A DNA stretch of 64,000 nucleotides from Telluria beijingensis (GCF_030770395.1 NZ_CP132480.1:3427801-3491800); one strand, 5' to 3'. Numbered from the stretch's first letter, positions 35,166 to 44,373 are shown. Notes: generated by a model from the letters alone, not told the origin. Numbers and translations are program-made.

Positions 35166-36611
35166 ATGAAACAAATGAACGTGGACGTCGCCATCATCGG
35201 CACCGGCACCGCCGGCATGACGGCCTACCGCGCCGCCAAGGCGCAAGGCGCCCGGACGGTGGTGATCGAGAGCGGGCAATACGGCACCACCTGCGCCCGG
35301 GTCGGCTGCATGCCGAGCAAGCTCCTGATCGCCGCGGCCGAGGCGTCCCACGCGATCGATCATTCAGGCCCGTTCGGCGTGCACGCCAGCGATAAACGCA
35401 TCGACGGCCGCGCCGTCATGGAGCGGGTCCGGCGCGAGCGCGACCGCTTCGTCGGCTTCGTGCTGGAAGGGGTCGAGGCGATGCCGGTGCAGGACCGCCT
35501 GCAGGGCCGCGCGCGCTTCACCGGCCCCTGCAACCTGGTGGTCGACGACCATACCGAGATCGTGGCCGGCCGCATCGTGATCGCCACCGGCTCCACCCCG
35601 CTGCGCCTGCCGCAGCTGGAAAACGTCGGCCCCGGCATCGTCACCAGCGACGACGTGTTCTATTGGGACGACCTGCCGCGCTCGGTGGCCGTGATCGGCA
35701 CCGGCGTCATCGGCCTCGAACTGGGCCAGGCCCTGGCGCGGCTCGGGGTCCGGGTGCGCTTCTACGCGCGCGGCGGCAGCATCGCCAACATCACCGATCC
35801 CGAAGTGCTGCGCAACGCGGTGCAGGTGCTGGGCGAGGAACTCGACATCGCCTTCCAGACCGAGGTGGTCAGCGCGGTGCAGGACAGCGCCGATGCCGAG
35901 GTGGCGCTGACGGTGCGCGATGCCCTGGGCAAGGAAAGCACCGAGCGCTTCCAGTATGTGTTGATGACGGCCGGCCGCACGCCCAATGTGCACGACCTGG
36001 GACTGGAACATACGGGCCTGGAGCGGGGGCCGGACGGCATCCCTTGTTTTGATGCGCGCACGATGCAGTGCGGGACCAGCCATATCTTCATCGCGGGCGA
36101 CGCCAACAACGAGCGCCCGCTGCTGCACGACGCCGCCGACCACGGCAAGATCGCCGGCGACAACGCGGGCCGTTATCCGGACGTGCGCCCGGGCCTGCGC
36201 CGCGCGCCGATCGCGGTGGCCTTCACCGAACCGAATATCGCCACCCTGGGCAAGAACTACAAGACCCTGTGCGCCGGCGGCCAGCGCAAGTTCGCGGTGG
36301 GCGGCGTGTCCTTCGCCAACCAGGGCCGCAGCCGCGTCATGTTGCAGAACAAGGGGATGCTGCGGGTGTATGGCGAATATGGCACCCGGCTGTTCCTGGG
36401 CGCCGAGATGATTGCGCCGCGCGCCGAGCACCTGGCCCATCTGCTGTCATGGGCATTCCAGATGCGCCTGACGGTCGACCAGATGCTCGAGATGCCGTTC
36501 TACCACCCGGTGATCGAGGAGGGCGTGCGCACCGCCCTGCGCGACCTGGCCATCAACCTGTCGAAGGGTGAGAGCCAGACCGACCCGGCCGATACCGAGC
36601 CGGGGACCTGA
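35166..36611 (+). CDS. Dihydrolipoyl dehydrogenase-like pyridine nucleotide-disulfide oxidoreductase
   Basis: A 481-aa class I flavoprotein. GTGTAGMTAYRAA binds FAD, and the redox-active pair is in TTCARVGCMPSK (C43 and C48). VIGTGVIGLELGQALARLG binds NAD, and the FAD motif FIAGDAN and the C-terminal FYHPVIEEGVRTALRDL with the active-site His-Glu region are all present. It thus keeps all catalytic features of dihydrolipoyl dehydrogenase. No pyruvate or 2-oxoglutarate dehydrogenase E1/E2 genes are nearby, so the real partner may be another disulfide substrate. ATG 35166 is preceded by GTGGAGAGC. Confidence 0.87.
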   Translation: MKQMNVDVAIIGTGTAGMTAYRAAKAQGARTVVIESGQYGTTCARVGCMPSKLLIAAAEASHAIDHSGPFGVHASDKRIDGRAVMERVRRERDRFVGFVLEGVEAMPVQDRLQGRARFTGPCNLVVDDHTEIVAGRIVIATGSTPLRLPQLENVGPGIVTSDDVFYWDDLPRSVAVIGTGVIGLELGQALARLGVRVRFYARGGSIANITDPEVLRNAVQVLGEELDIAFQTEVVSAVQDSADAEVALTVRDALGKESTERFQYVLMTAGRTPNVHDLGLEHTGLERGPDGIPCFDARTMQCGTSHIFIAGDANNERPLLHDAADHGKIAGDNAGRYPDVRPGLRRAPIAVAFTEPNIATLGKNYKTLCAGGQRKFAVGGVSFANQGRSRVMLQNKGMLRVYGEYGTRLFLGAEMIAPRAEHLAHLLSWAFQMRLTVDQMLEMPFYHPVIEEGVRTALRDLAINLSKGESQTDPADTEPGT

Positions 36612-36615
36612 CGCA

Positions 36616-37101
36616 TCAATTCAACAACGTGGTATTCAGCTTGCCCTCGCTGGCAAGCTTGCGCAGGATGCGGACCGTGTCGAGGTCGGCCTCTTCATAG
36701 GCCGATTTCTTGAATTCGTCATACATGGCGTTTGCCGGGTCGACGTGCTCGCCGGTGCCATCGTCGTAGCAGAAGCGCACCAGCAGCATCGCACTGGTCG
36801 GCGCCTCGATGATCATGCGCAGGCTCGAGGCCGCGATCTCGCCCTGGGCCGGCACTTCATAGCGCACTTCCTGCAGCGGGGTCAGGAAGACCTGGTCTTC
36901 GATCACCAGCTCGCCAAAGGTCAGGCGGCGGCGGAAGGCGCCAGCTTCGCGCTCGACGATCTCGCTGGCGTCCAGGTGCGGGATGAACATCTTCGGGTCT
37001 TCCGCGCGCAAGACCAGGCCATGCCATACCTGTTCGCGGGTGAGGGTGTCGATCAGCGGGTTCATCGGATCGTTGATCTCGACGAGATGTTCGAATTTCA
37101 T
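36616..37101 (-). CDS. SRPBCC family protein (AtaL-like / DUF1857)
   Basis: A 161-aa small protein. The start MKFEHLVEINDPMNPLIDTLTREQVWHGLVLRAEDP and the repeated beta-strand pattern match the AtaL-like (DUF1857) branch of the START/SRPBCC hydrophobic-ligand fold. Function unknown. It is divergent from rep (203-bp gap) and convergent with the lpd-like gene (4 bp between stops). No signal peptide is seen. Confidence 0.75.
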   Translation of the reverse strand: MKFEHLVEINDPMNPLIDTLTREQVWHGLVLRAEDPKMFIPHLDASEIVEREAGAFRRRLTFGELVIEDQVFLTPLQEVRYEVPAQGEIAASSLRMIIEAPTSAMLLVRFCYDDGTGEHVDPANAMYDEFKKSAYEEADLDTVRILRKLASEGKLNTTLLN

Positions 37102-37304
37102 GGGCAAGTATCCGGTCAATGGGAGCCGCGGCGTCGCGCGCCGCAAAGGACGCATGTTACTCGATTGCGCGTTGGTGCGCCGGTCCGCTCCCGTTCGCAG
37201 CCATGCTCGCACGGTGTTGCAATCTGGTACGCGCGGCATGCGCATCGCCCGCTCGACGCGCCGGATTGCTACAATCGATGCCTGTCCCTCCAGAAATAAT
37301 TCCC

Positions 37305-39374
37305 ATGTCCAATGCACCAAAATTCGGCCTCAACGGGCCGCAGAGCGAAGCCGCGCTATATCTCGACGGCCCTTGCCTGGTGCTGGCCGGCGCCGGTTCC
37401 GGCAAGACGCGCGTGATCACGCAAAAGATCGCCTACATGATCGAGCATTGCGGCTATGACCCGCGCACCATTGCCGCCCTGACCTTTACCAACAAGGCGG
37501 CGCTCGAGATGCAGGAGCGGATCGCCAAGCTGCTCAAGCAGCCCAAGCAGGCCAAGCAATTGACGGTGTCCACCTTCCACTCGCTGGGCGTCAAGATCCT
37601 GCGCCAGGAAGCGGCCGGGGTCGGCCTGAAGGACAAGTTCTCGATCATGGATAGCGACGATTGCTACACCATCGTGTCCGACCTGGCCCTGACCACGGAC
37701 AAGCAGGAAATCCGCGGCATCCAGAACGCGATCTCGCTGTGGAAGAACGGCCTGGTCGACCCGGAAGACGCGATCAAGGCCGCGCGCGACGAGGACGAAG
37801 CCCTGGCCGGCCGCGTCTACCGCAGCTATGTGGCGACCTTGCAAGCCTACCAGGCGGTCGATTTCGACGACTTGATCCGCTTGCCGGTGGAATTGTTCCG
37901 CAATAATGAGCCGATCCGCGACCGCTGGCAGCGGCGCCTGCGTTATTTGCTGATGGACGAGTATCAGGACACCAATACCTGCCAGTATGAATTGGTCAAG
38001 CTGCTGGTGACGGGCCTGGGCAAGAAACCGATGTTCACCGCGGTGGGCGACGACGACCAGGCGATCTATGCCTGGCGCGGCGCCTCGGTCGAGAACCTCA
38101 AGACGCTTGGCGACGATTTCCCCGACCTGAAGGTGATCAAGCTCGAGCAGAATTACCGCTCCACAACCCGCATCCTGCAGGCGGCCAACGCCGTCATCGG
38201 CAATAACCCGAAGCTGTTCGAGAAATCGCTGTGGTCCGAGCACGGCCTGGGCGAGCCGATCAAGGTGCTGGGCATGCAGAACGACGACCAGGAAGCCGAC
38301 CAGGTCGCGATCATGATCTCGAGCGAGCATTTCCAGCGCAAGAATAAATGGTCGGATTACGCCATCCTGTACCGCGGCAACCACCAGGCGCGCGTGATCG
38401 AGCAGGCGCTGCGCAAGGAGCGCATCCCGTACACGATGTCGGGCGGCCAGAGCTTCTTCGATAAGGCCGAGATCAAGGACATCATTGCCTACCTGCGCCT
38501 GATCGCCAACCAGGACGACGACCCGGCCTTCATCCGCGCCGTGACGACTCCGAAGCGCGGGGTCGGCATGGCCACGCTGGAGGTGCTGGGCGAGTTTTCC
38601 AAGCAGTGGAACTGCTCGCTGTTCGAGGCGGCCAGGAAGAACGGGCTCGAGGCCAGGCTGGCCGAGCGTCAGCTGGGTCCGCTGCGCGATTTCTGCCGCT
38701 TCATCGCCGAACTCGAAGACCGCGCCACCCGCCCCGGCCCCCAGGGCAGCGGCGACCATGCGGCCGAGGTGCTCGACGATATGATGAAGGAGATGAACTA
38801 CGAGCATTATTTGTACGAAAACTTCGACGACCGCGCGGCCCAGGCCAAGTGGCAGAACGTGCTCGAGTTCAATAACTGGCTGAAGGATCGCGGCCGTGGC
38901 GGACGCGACCGCGATGGCGAAGAAAAGAACTTGCTGGAACTGACGCAAATGGTGGCCCTGATGTCGATGCTCGAGGGCGCCGATGAAGAACAGGATGCGG
39001 TGCGCATGTCGACCCTGCACGCGTCGAAGGGCCTGGAATATCCGCACGTCTACCTGGTCGGGGTGGAAGAAGGCATCCTGCCGCACAAGGGCGATCCGGA
39101 CGCCTCGGTCGAGTCGATCGCGGCGCGCATCCAGGAAGAGCGGCGCCTGATGTATGTCGGCATCACGCGCGCCCAGCGCACGCTGCATGTGAGCTGGTGC
39201 AAGCGTCGCAAGCGTGCGGGCGAGCTCGTCAATTGCGACCCGTCGCGCTTCATCAAGGAAATGGCGCTGGACGTCGGCGAGGCGGCGCCGATGGAAAGCG
39301 AAATCCTGAGCCCGAAGGAAAGATTGGCAAATCTAAAAGCTTTGTTGGCAACGCCGAGGCCGGTTCCTGAGTAA
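37305..39374 (+). CDS. rep: ATP-dependent DNA helicase Rep
   Basis: A 689-aa superfamily 1A helicase. The start LNGPQSEAALYLDGPCLVLAGAGSGKTRV (Walker lysine K34) and IAALTFTNKAALEMQERI match Rep more closely than UvrD. Further motifs are VGDDDQAIYAWRGASVENL, LEQNYRSTTRIL, MSTLHASKGLEYPHVYLVGVEEG and RRLMYVGITRAQ. Rep removes proteins ahead of the replication fork. Length is close to the 673 aa of E. coli Rep. A TACAAT hexamer at 37270-37275 could be its -10. Confidence 0.92.
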   Translation: MSNAPKFGLNGPQSEAALYLDGPCLVLAGAGSGKTRVITQKIAYMIEHCGYDPRTIAALTFTNKAALEMQERIAKLLKQPKQAKQLTVSTFHSLGVKILRQEAAGVGLKDKFSIMDSDDCYTIVSDLALTTDKQEIRGIQNAISLWKNGLVDPEDAIKAARDEDEALAGRVYRSYVATLQAYQAVDFDDLIRLPVELFRNNEPIRDRWQRRLRYLLMDEYQDTNTCQYELVKLLVTGLGKKPMFTAVGDDDQAIYAWRGASVENLKTLGDDFPDLKVIKLEQNYRSTTRILQAANAVIGNNPKLFEKSLWSEHGLGEPIKVLGMQNDDQEADQVAIMISSEHFQRKNKWSDYAILYRGNHQARVIEQALRKERIPYTMSGGQSFFDKAEIKDIIAYLRLIANQDDDPAFIRAVTTPKRGVGMATLEVLGEFSKQWNCSLFEAARKNGLEARLAERQLGPLRDFCRFIAELEDRATRPGPQGSGDHAAEVLDDMMKEMNYEHYLYENFDDRAAQAKWQNVLEFNNWLKDRGRGGRDRDGEEKNLLELTQMVALMSMLEGADEEQDAVRMSTLHASKGLEYPHVYLVGVEEGILPHKGDPDASVESIAARIQEERRLMYVGITRAQRTLHVSWCKRRKRAGELVNCDPSRFIKEMALDVGEAAPMESEILSPKERLANLKALLATPRPVPE

Positions 39375-39443
39375 TCCTGCCATAAAACGTTGCGTGTAAG
39401 CCTTGGCGGGGTGGCAATACCTGCGCACGATTGAAAACGCCGT

Positions 39444-39476
39444 TTGACTTGAACTGTCGGGCAAGAAATACTTGCC
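39444..39476 (+). promoter_or_regulatory. Candidate promoter with overlapping dyad, serralysin-like protease gene
   Basis: TTGACT at 39444-39449 and AATACT at 39467-39472 form a sigma-70-like pair with a 17-bp spacer, 80 bp before the protease start. A perfect inverted repeat GGCAAG-AAATA-CTTGCC (39460-39476) covers the -10, so a repressor or activator bound there could control transcription. Confidence 0.55.
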
Positions 39477-39551
39477 GAGATGCGAGCTTTTCGATAGCGA
39501 AATTCCCACGGTATTTTCCGTGTCGCAACGTGCAACGTTTTCTCCCAAGCC

Positions 39552-41699
39552 ATGGCCACCGTTTCCGACATTACTGCAATCCCGTTTTCCGGGCTGAACC
39601 ATATCGACGCCCTGCTGGACAAGGGGCCGGACTGGAACTTCCTCAGCAATTCCAACGCCAACGTCCTGTACTACACATTTTCGACGGCCTCGGGCAATGA
39701 ACCCGGCAAGTTTGGACAGGAAATGTTCAGCTTCGCCCAGCAGGCAGCAGCGCGCACCGCCTTCGACTATCTGCAACAGGTGACGGGCATCGCATTCGTC
39801 GAGACGAATGCGGGCACGGCAGCCCAGATCCACCTGGCGAAGATGGATCTCGCGGGCCAATACACGACCGGCTTGTGCAGCTGGCTGGCGGGCTATCGTT
39901 CCTATCCGGACGGCACCCTGACCGAGTACACGGCCAATGCCTATGTGTACCTGGACCATATTGACTGGGGCCATATCACCAACAACCTGACGCCTGGCAC
40001 CCAGGGCTATGAAACCCTGCTGCACGAGCTGGGGCATGCCATCGGCCTCAAGCACCCGTTCGCGGAGAGCGCCGGCGACGTCGCGTTGCCCGGGCATGAA
40101 GACAACACCGCCAACACCATCATGTCGTACACCAACGTCGGCGGCCCGTACAGCACCTTCCAGCCCTACGACATCGCGGCGCTGAACTGGCTGTATGGCG
40201 GCGACGGCCTGCGCGGCGCGCTGGGCATGAATGGCAGCGGAGCACGTTACCTCACGGGCACGTCCAAGTCGGAGACCCTGGTGGGGACCGGCTTCAACGA
40301 TATTTTTCAAGGTAATGGAGGTAACGACATGATCCACGGAGGAGAAGGCAGGGATACGGCGATCTTCGGTGGCAACTACGGTAACTACCGTTTCACCAAC
40401 CTCGCCAATGGCGACCTGGCGGTGATCGGCGCCGAAGGCGAGACAACGCTGAACCAGATCGATGTGCTGCAGTTTGCCGACATGCGCGTCGAGCGCGCGG
40501 ATGTCGCGGCATCGGACACCGCGGCGCCGGCGGCGCCCGTGATCTCGGTGACGCAGAATGCGGCCGGCTATACCTCCGGCAACCGGCCGATCTTCACCGG
40601 CGCCGCCGAAGCAGGCGCTACCGTCAAGGTCTATATCGGCCAGCAACTGGTGGCCAGCGCCGTGGCCGACGCCAACGGTCTGTGGAGCGCACGGCCGCCC
40701 GAGAATGCGCCCCTGGCCGATCGCATGGGGTATAGCGCCACGGCGTCGGCGACCGATGCCGCCGGCAATGTGTCGTCGCTGAGTACCCCGATCGTGTTCA
40801 ATGTCGATGCGACGCCGCCGGCGGCGCCGACCGTGACGGCGAATTTGATCTCCGGCGGCAACCAGCCGGTATTCGCGGGGACCGGCGAGGCCGGCAGCAC
40901 GATCCAGATCATCAAGGCGGGCGACTGGATCGAGATCGGTCGCGCCACGGTTGGCGCCAATGGCCAGTGGCAGCTGAACTCGGCGCCGCTGCCGAACGGC
41001 AACTACCAGGTGACCGTGTCCTCGGTCGACCGCGCCGACAATGCGACCAGCGCCCAGCAGTCGGTCACCCTGGCCATCAACAACGCGCTGAACCAGACCG
41101 GCACCGCGGGCAACGACACCTTCGCGATGGCCCCGGGCAGCGCCGCGATCCAGGGCGGCGCCGGCCTCGACACCGCCGTCTACAGCGGCGTGAGCGACAG
41201 CTTCGTGCTCGAGCGCGGCGTGTATGGCTTCATGGTGCGCGACAGCGCGGGCGCGGTGGATAACCTGATCAATGTCGAGCGCATCAAGTTCGACGACACC
41301 ATGGTGGCGCTGGACATCAACGGTTCGGCTGGCCAGATCTACCGCCTGTACCAGGCCGCGTTCGACCGTGTACCGGATGGCGGCGGGCTGGCGTTCTGGA
41401 TCAACCGGACCGACCAGGGCGATTCGCTGATGCAGATCGCCAAGTACTTCGCAATGAACCAGGAGTACATCGACCTGTATGCCAACACCAGCAACGAGCA
41501 GTTCGTGACCAAGCTGTACGAGCACGTGCTGGACCGCGCTCCCGAAGGCGGCGGCTACGACTTCTGGGTCGGCAACCTGAACACGGGCGCCACCAACCGC
41601 GACGAAGTCCTGACCCTGTTCTCGGAAAGCCCCGAGAACCAGGCCCAGGTGATCGGCAGCATCGTCAACGGCATCGAGTATCCGTTCCCGCTCGCCTGA
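39552..41699 (+). CDS. Serralysin-type metalloprotease with RTX, Ig-like and DUF4214 regions
   Basis: A 715-aa protein, probably secreted by a type I system since it has no N-terminal signal peptide. Residues 1-220 form a metzincin catalytic domain: HELGHAIGLKH (H158, E159, H162, G165, H168) binds zinc, and NTIMSY with M191 is the Met-turn of serralysins. A short RTX-like calcium stretch (GNGGNDMIHGGEGRD) lies near 254-268. Two Ig-like repeats of about 90 residues follow (about 325-510), both containing a TPPAAP/AAPAAP-type entry and GxxxAGxTV. A second RTX-like segment (TAGNDTFAM) is followed by a C-terminal DUF4214 domain (about 590-700, AGQIYRLYQAAFDRVPDGGG). Many serralysins end after the RTX domain, so this layout is unusual. 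T1SS genes are not in the window. Confidence 0.85.
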   Translation: MATVSDITAIPFSGLNHIDALLDKGPDWNFLSNSNANVLYYTFSTASGNEPGKFGQEMFSFAQQAAARTAFDYLQQVTGIAFVETNAGTAAQIHLAKMDLAGQYTTGLCSWLAGYRSYPDGTLTEYTANAYVYLDHIDWGHITNNLTPGTQGYETLLHELGHAIGLKHPFAESAGDVALPGHEDNTANTIMSYTNVGGPYSTFQPYDIAALNWLYGGDGLRGALGMNGSGARYLTGTSKSETLVGTGFNDIFQGNGGNDMIHGGEGRDTAIFGGNYGNYRFTNLANGDLAVIGAEGETTLNQIDVLQFADMRVERADVAASDTAAPAAPVISVTQNAAGYTSGNRPIFTGAAEAGATVKVYIGQQLVASAVADANGLWSARPPENAPLADRMGYSATASATDAAGNVSSLSTPIVFNVDATPPAAPTVTANLISGGNQPVFAGTGEAGSTIQIIKAGDWIEIGRATVGANGQWQLNSAPLPNGNYQVTVSSVDRADNATSAQQSVTLAINNALNQTGTAGNDTFAMAPGSAAIQGGAGLDTAVYSGVSDSFVLERGVYGFMVRDSAGAVDNLINVERIKFDDTMVALDINGSAGQIYRLYQAAFDRVPDGGGLAFWINRTDQGDSLMQIAKYFAMNQEYIDLYANTSNEQFVTKLYEHVLDRAPEGGGYDFWVGNLNTGATNRDEVLTLFSESPENQAQVIGSIVNGIEYPFPLA

Positions 41700-41713
41700 G
41701 GCCCGCACGGCCG

Positions 41714-41750
41714 CCTGCGCAAGACTGGCATAATGCCTCTTTTGCGCAGG
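41714..41750 (+). promoter_or_regulatory. Nested hairpin covering the slyX ribosome-binding site
   Basis: A perfect 9-bp dyad CCTGCGCAA (41714-41722) / TTGCGCAGG (41742-41750) encloses a second dyad GGCAT/ATGCC (41727-41737). The slyX ribosome site AGGA (41748-41751) lies in the 3' arm, 8 bp before the GTG start. If transcribed, the stem would hide the ribosome site. There is no T-run after it, so it is unlikely to be only a terminator. Confidence 0.5.
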
Positions 41751-41758
41751 ATGCCGCC

Positions 41759-41962
41759 GTGAACCAGGAAGACCGTTTCGTCAATCTAGAAATCAAGCTC
41801 GCCCAGCAGGAAGACCTGCTCGATGAGCTGAACAAGACCATCTACCGCCAGGAACGCCGCATCGACCAGCTCGAGGCGATGGTGGCCAAGCTGGCCGACC
41901 ATGTGCGCACCCTGCGCGACGCCGGCCAGGCCCCGCTCAACGAGCGTCCCCCGCATTATTGA
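41759..41962 (+). CDS. slyX: SlyX family protein
   Basis: A 67-aa coiled-coil protein: LEIKLAQQEDLLDELNKTIYRQERRIDQLEAMVAKLADHVRTL is a continuous heptad pattern, and the C-terminal ERPPHY is the conserved SlyX ending. Its biochemical role is not established. The start is GTG 41759 with AGGA at 41748-41751 inside a hairpin. Confidence 0.88.
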   Translation: MNQEDRFVNLEIKLAQQEDLLDELNKTIYRQERRIDQLEAMVAKLADHVRTLRDAGQAPLNERPPHY

Positions 41963-42053
41963 CATGCATACGCCGTGCCTACGCCCGTAAACACGGGCGC
42001 GCAGCGCTGATACATTGCAATACTTTTTAATTCTTACGGTAGAGATGCAAGCC

Positions 42054-42062
42054 TGCTATGAT
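42054..42062 (+). promoter_or_regulatory. Extended -10 promoter before the first M3 peptidase gene
   Basis: TGC-TATGAT (42054-42062) is an extended -10 element about 60 bp before the start of the first M3 peptidase gene. No good -35 is present, as is common for extended -10 promoters. A GTCGGG/CCCGAC hairpin (42078-42093) lies in the leader, and a CGCCCGT/ACGGGCG hairpin (41982-41999) lies upstream after slyX. Confidence 0.5.
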
Positions 42063-42124
42063 CTTTAGCGCACTGCTGTCGGGGTAGCCCGACGGCACCT
42101 TCCCTAGTGTTCGCGAAAGATCCC

Positions 42125-44287
42125 ATGACCCGTCCACAACTGCTCCTCATTGCAGCCAGCGTGGCGCTGGCGCATGCAAGCGCCATTGCCGCGCCCACCG
42201 CCCCCGTGCTCGACGCCTCCAACCCCTTCGCCAAGCCCAGCACCCTGCCGCTGAACTACCCGGCCTTCGACAAGATCAAGGACGCGCACTTCCTGCCCGC
42301 CTTCAAGGCCGGCATGCGCGAGCAGCTGCGCGAAGTCGAGGCGATCGCGAACGACAAGGCCGCGCCGACGTTCGAGAACACCATCGTGGCGCTGGAGCGC
42401 TCCGGCCAGATGCTGGCGCGCGTGCATGCAACCTTCGCCAACCTGCAGGGCGCCAATACCAACGATACGCTGGACGCGGTCGACCGCGAGATGTCGCCCA
42501 GGCTGGCGGCCCATTCCGATGCGATCGACCTGAATCCGAAGCTGTTCGCGCGCGTGAAAGCGCTGCACGACAAGCGCGCTTCGCTTGGCCTGGACGCCGA
42601 GTCGAACCACCTGCTCGAGCGCTACTACAAGGAATTCGTGCGCGCCGGCGCCAACCTGTCGAAGGCCGACCAGGCCAAGCTGAAGAAATTCAACGGCGAG
42701 ATCGCCTCGCTGCAGTCGGACTTCTCGCAGCGCGTGCTGAAAGGCGCCAACGCCGCCGCGCTGATCGTGAACACCCGCGCCGAACTGGCCGGCATGAGCG
42801 ATGCGCAGATCAGCGCCGCCGCCGACGAAGCAGCCAAGCGCGGCCAGAAGGGGAAGTTCGCGATCCCGATCATGAACACCTCGAGCCAGCCGGCGCTGGC
42901 GGTCCTGACCGACCGCGCGACCCGCGAGCGCCTGATGAAGGCCTCGCTCGAACGCGGCACCCATGGCGGCCAGTTCGACACCACCAAACAGGTGCTGCGC
43001 CTGGCCAAGCTGCGCGCCGAGCGCGCCATGCTGCTGGGGTATCCGAACTTCGCGGCCTATTCGCAGGAACTGGAAACCGCGCGCAACCCGGCCGCCGTCA
43101 ACAAGCTGCTGGGCGACCTGGCCGCGCCGGCCGTCAACAACGCCAGGAAGGAAGCCGCCGAGATCCAGCAGGTGATCGATAAAGAGGGCGGCAAATTCCA
43201 GGTCGCGTCCTGGGACTGGCCGATGTACCAGGACAAGGTGCGCGCCGCGACCTTCAATTTCGACGAGAGCCAGCTGCGCCCCTATTTCGAGCTGAACCGG
43301 GTGCTGGTCGACGGCGTGTTCTTCGCCGCCACCAAGGAATTCGGCATCACCTTCAAGCAGCGCACCGACCTGCCGGTGTACGACCCGGACGTGACGGTGT
43401 ACGACATCTTCGACGTCGACGGCAAGCTGCTGGCGATCTTCATCTTCGACCCTTACGCCCGCGGCAACAAGCAGGGCGGCGCCTGGATGAACGAGTACGT
43501 CTCGCAATCGCACCTGCTGAATCAGAAACCGGTGATCGGCAACCACCTGAACATTCCGAAGCCGCCGAAGGGCGAGCCGACCCTGCTGACCTACGATGAA
43601 GTGGTCACCACCTTCCACGAATTCGGCCACGCGCTGCACGGCATGTTCTCGGATGTAAAGTATCCGAAGTTCTCGGGCACCAATGTGCCGCGCGACTTCG
43701 TCGAGTATCCGTCGCAGGTCAACGAGATGTGGGTGACCTATCCGGAAGTGCTGGCCAACTACGCGAAGCACCACGAGACCGGCGCGCCGATGCCGAAGGA
43801 GCTGCTCGATAAGGTCGTCGCATCGAAGAAGTTCGCCCAGGGCTACCGCACCACCGAGTACCTGGCCGCGGCCTTGCTCGACCAGCGCTGGCACCAGCTG
43901 ACTCCAGCACAGGTGCCGACGGACGTGCTGTCGTTCGAAGCCAAGGCGCTGCAGGACGCCGGCGTGGCCTATCCGCCGGTGCCGCCGCGCTACCGCACCG
44001 GCTACTTCTCGCACTCGATGGGCGGCGGCTATTCGGCCGGCTACTACGCCTACCTGTGGAGCGAGCGCCTGGACGCCGAGACCGTCAAGTGGTTCACCGA
44101 GAGCGGCGGCCTGACCCGCAAGAATGGCGACCATTTCCGCAAGACCCTGCTGTCGCGCGGCGGCACCGCGGAAGCGATGGACCTGTTCCGCAACTTCCGC
44201 GGCCGCGATCCGGAAATCGAACCGCTGCTCGAACGCCGCGGCCTTACGCGGCCCGGCCTCCTCGAGACCAAGCCGGCCGCCAACTGA
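42125..44287 (+). CDS. M3 family metallopeptidase (exported Dcp-like), copy 1
   Basis: A 720-aa zinc peptidase related to peptidyl-dipeptidase Dcp and oligopeptidase A. A signal peptide (MTRPQLLLIAASVALAHASA, cleavage near residue 22) leads the helical M3 fold. The zinc motif TFHEFGHALHGMFS has HEFGH at 498-502, and the substrate-binding end PPRYRTGYFSHSMGGGYSAG is intact. The enzyme probably acts in the periplasm on short peptides. ATG 42125 rather than 42107 begins the signal peptide. It is the first of three tandem paralogues and is separated from copy 2 by a terminator-like hairpin. Confidence 0.9.
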   Translation: MTRPQLLLIAASVALAHASAIAAPTAPVLDASNPFAKPSTLPLNYPAFDKIKDAHFLPAFKAGMREQLREVEAIANDKAAPTFENTIVALERSGQMLARVHATFANLQGANTNDTLDAVDREMSPRLAAHSDAIDLNPKLFARVKALHDKRASLGLDAESNHLLERYYKEFVRAGANLSKADQAKLKKFNGEIASLQSDFSQRVLKGANAAALIVNTRAELAGMSDAQISAAADEAAKRGQKGKFAIPIMNTSSQPALAVLTDRATRERLMKASLERGTHGGQFDTTKQVLRLAKLRAERAMLLGYPNFAAYSQELETARNPAAVNKLLGDLAAPAVNNARKEAAEIQQVIDKEGGKFQVASWDWPMYQDKVRAATFNFDESQLRPYFELNRVLVDGVFFAATKEFGITFKQRTDLPVYDPDVTVYDIFDVDGKLLAIFIFDPYARGNKQGGAWMNEYVSQSHLLNQKPVIGNHLNIPKPPKGEPTLLTYDEVVTTFHEFGHALHGMFSDVKYPKFSGTNVPRDFVEYPSQVNEMWVTYPEVLANYAKHHETGAPMPKELLDKVVASKKFAQGYRTTEYLAAALLDQRWHQLTPAQVPTDVLSFEAKALQDAGVAYPPVPPRYRTGYFSHSMGGGYSAGYYAYLWSERLDAETVKWFTESGGLTRKNGDHFRKTLLSRGGTAEAMDLFRNFRGRDPEIEPLLERRGLTRPGLLETKPAAN

Positions 44288-44295
44288 TGACATGT

Positions 44296-44339
44296 CGCCC
44301 CATGGACCGCCACAAGCGGACCATGGGGCGTCGTGTTTT
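44296..44339 (+). terminator. Terminator-like hairpin between M3 copies 1 and 2
   Basis: A perfect 10-bp stem CGCCCCATGG (44296-44305) / CCATGGGGCG (44321-44330) extends inward through an A-A mismatch into CCGC/GCGG. It is followed by TCGTGTTTT (44331-44339). The T-run is short and 5 nt away, so termination may be partial. Confidence 0.65.
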
Positions 44340-44373
44340 GCATTACCCTTTCCCACAACGCACAAAAGACACA

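Noticed and set aside
39333..41708. Long minus-strand open frame opposite the serralysin-like gene
   Set aside because: Compositional shadow; the plus strand has intact zinc-binding and Met-turn motifs.
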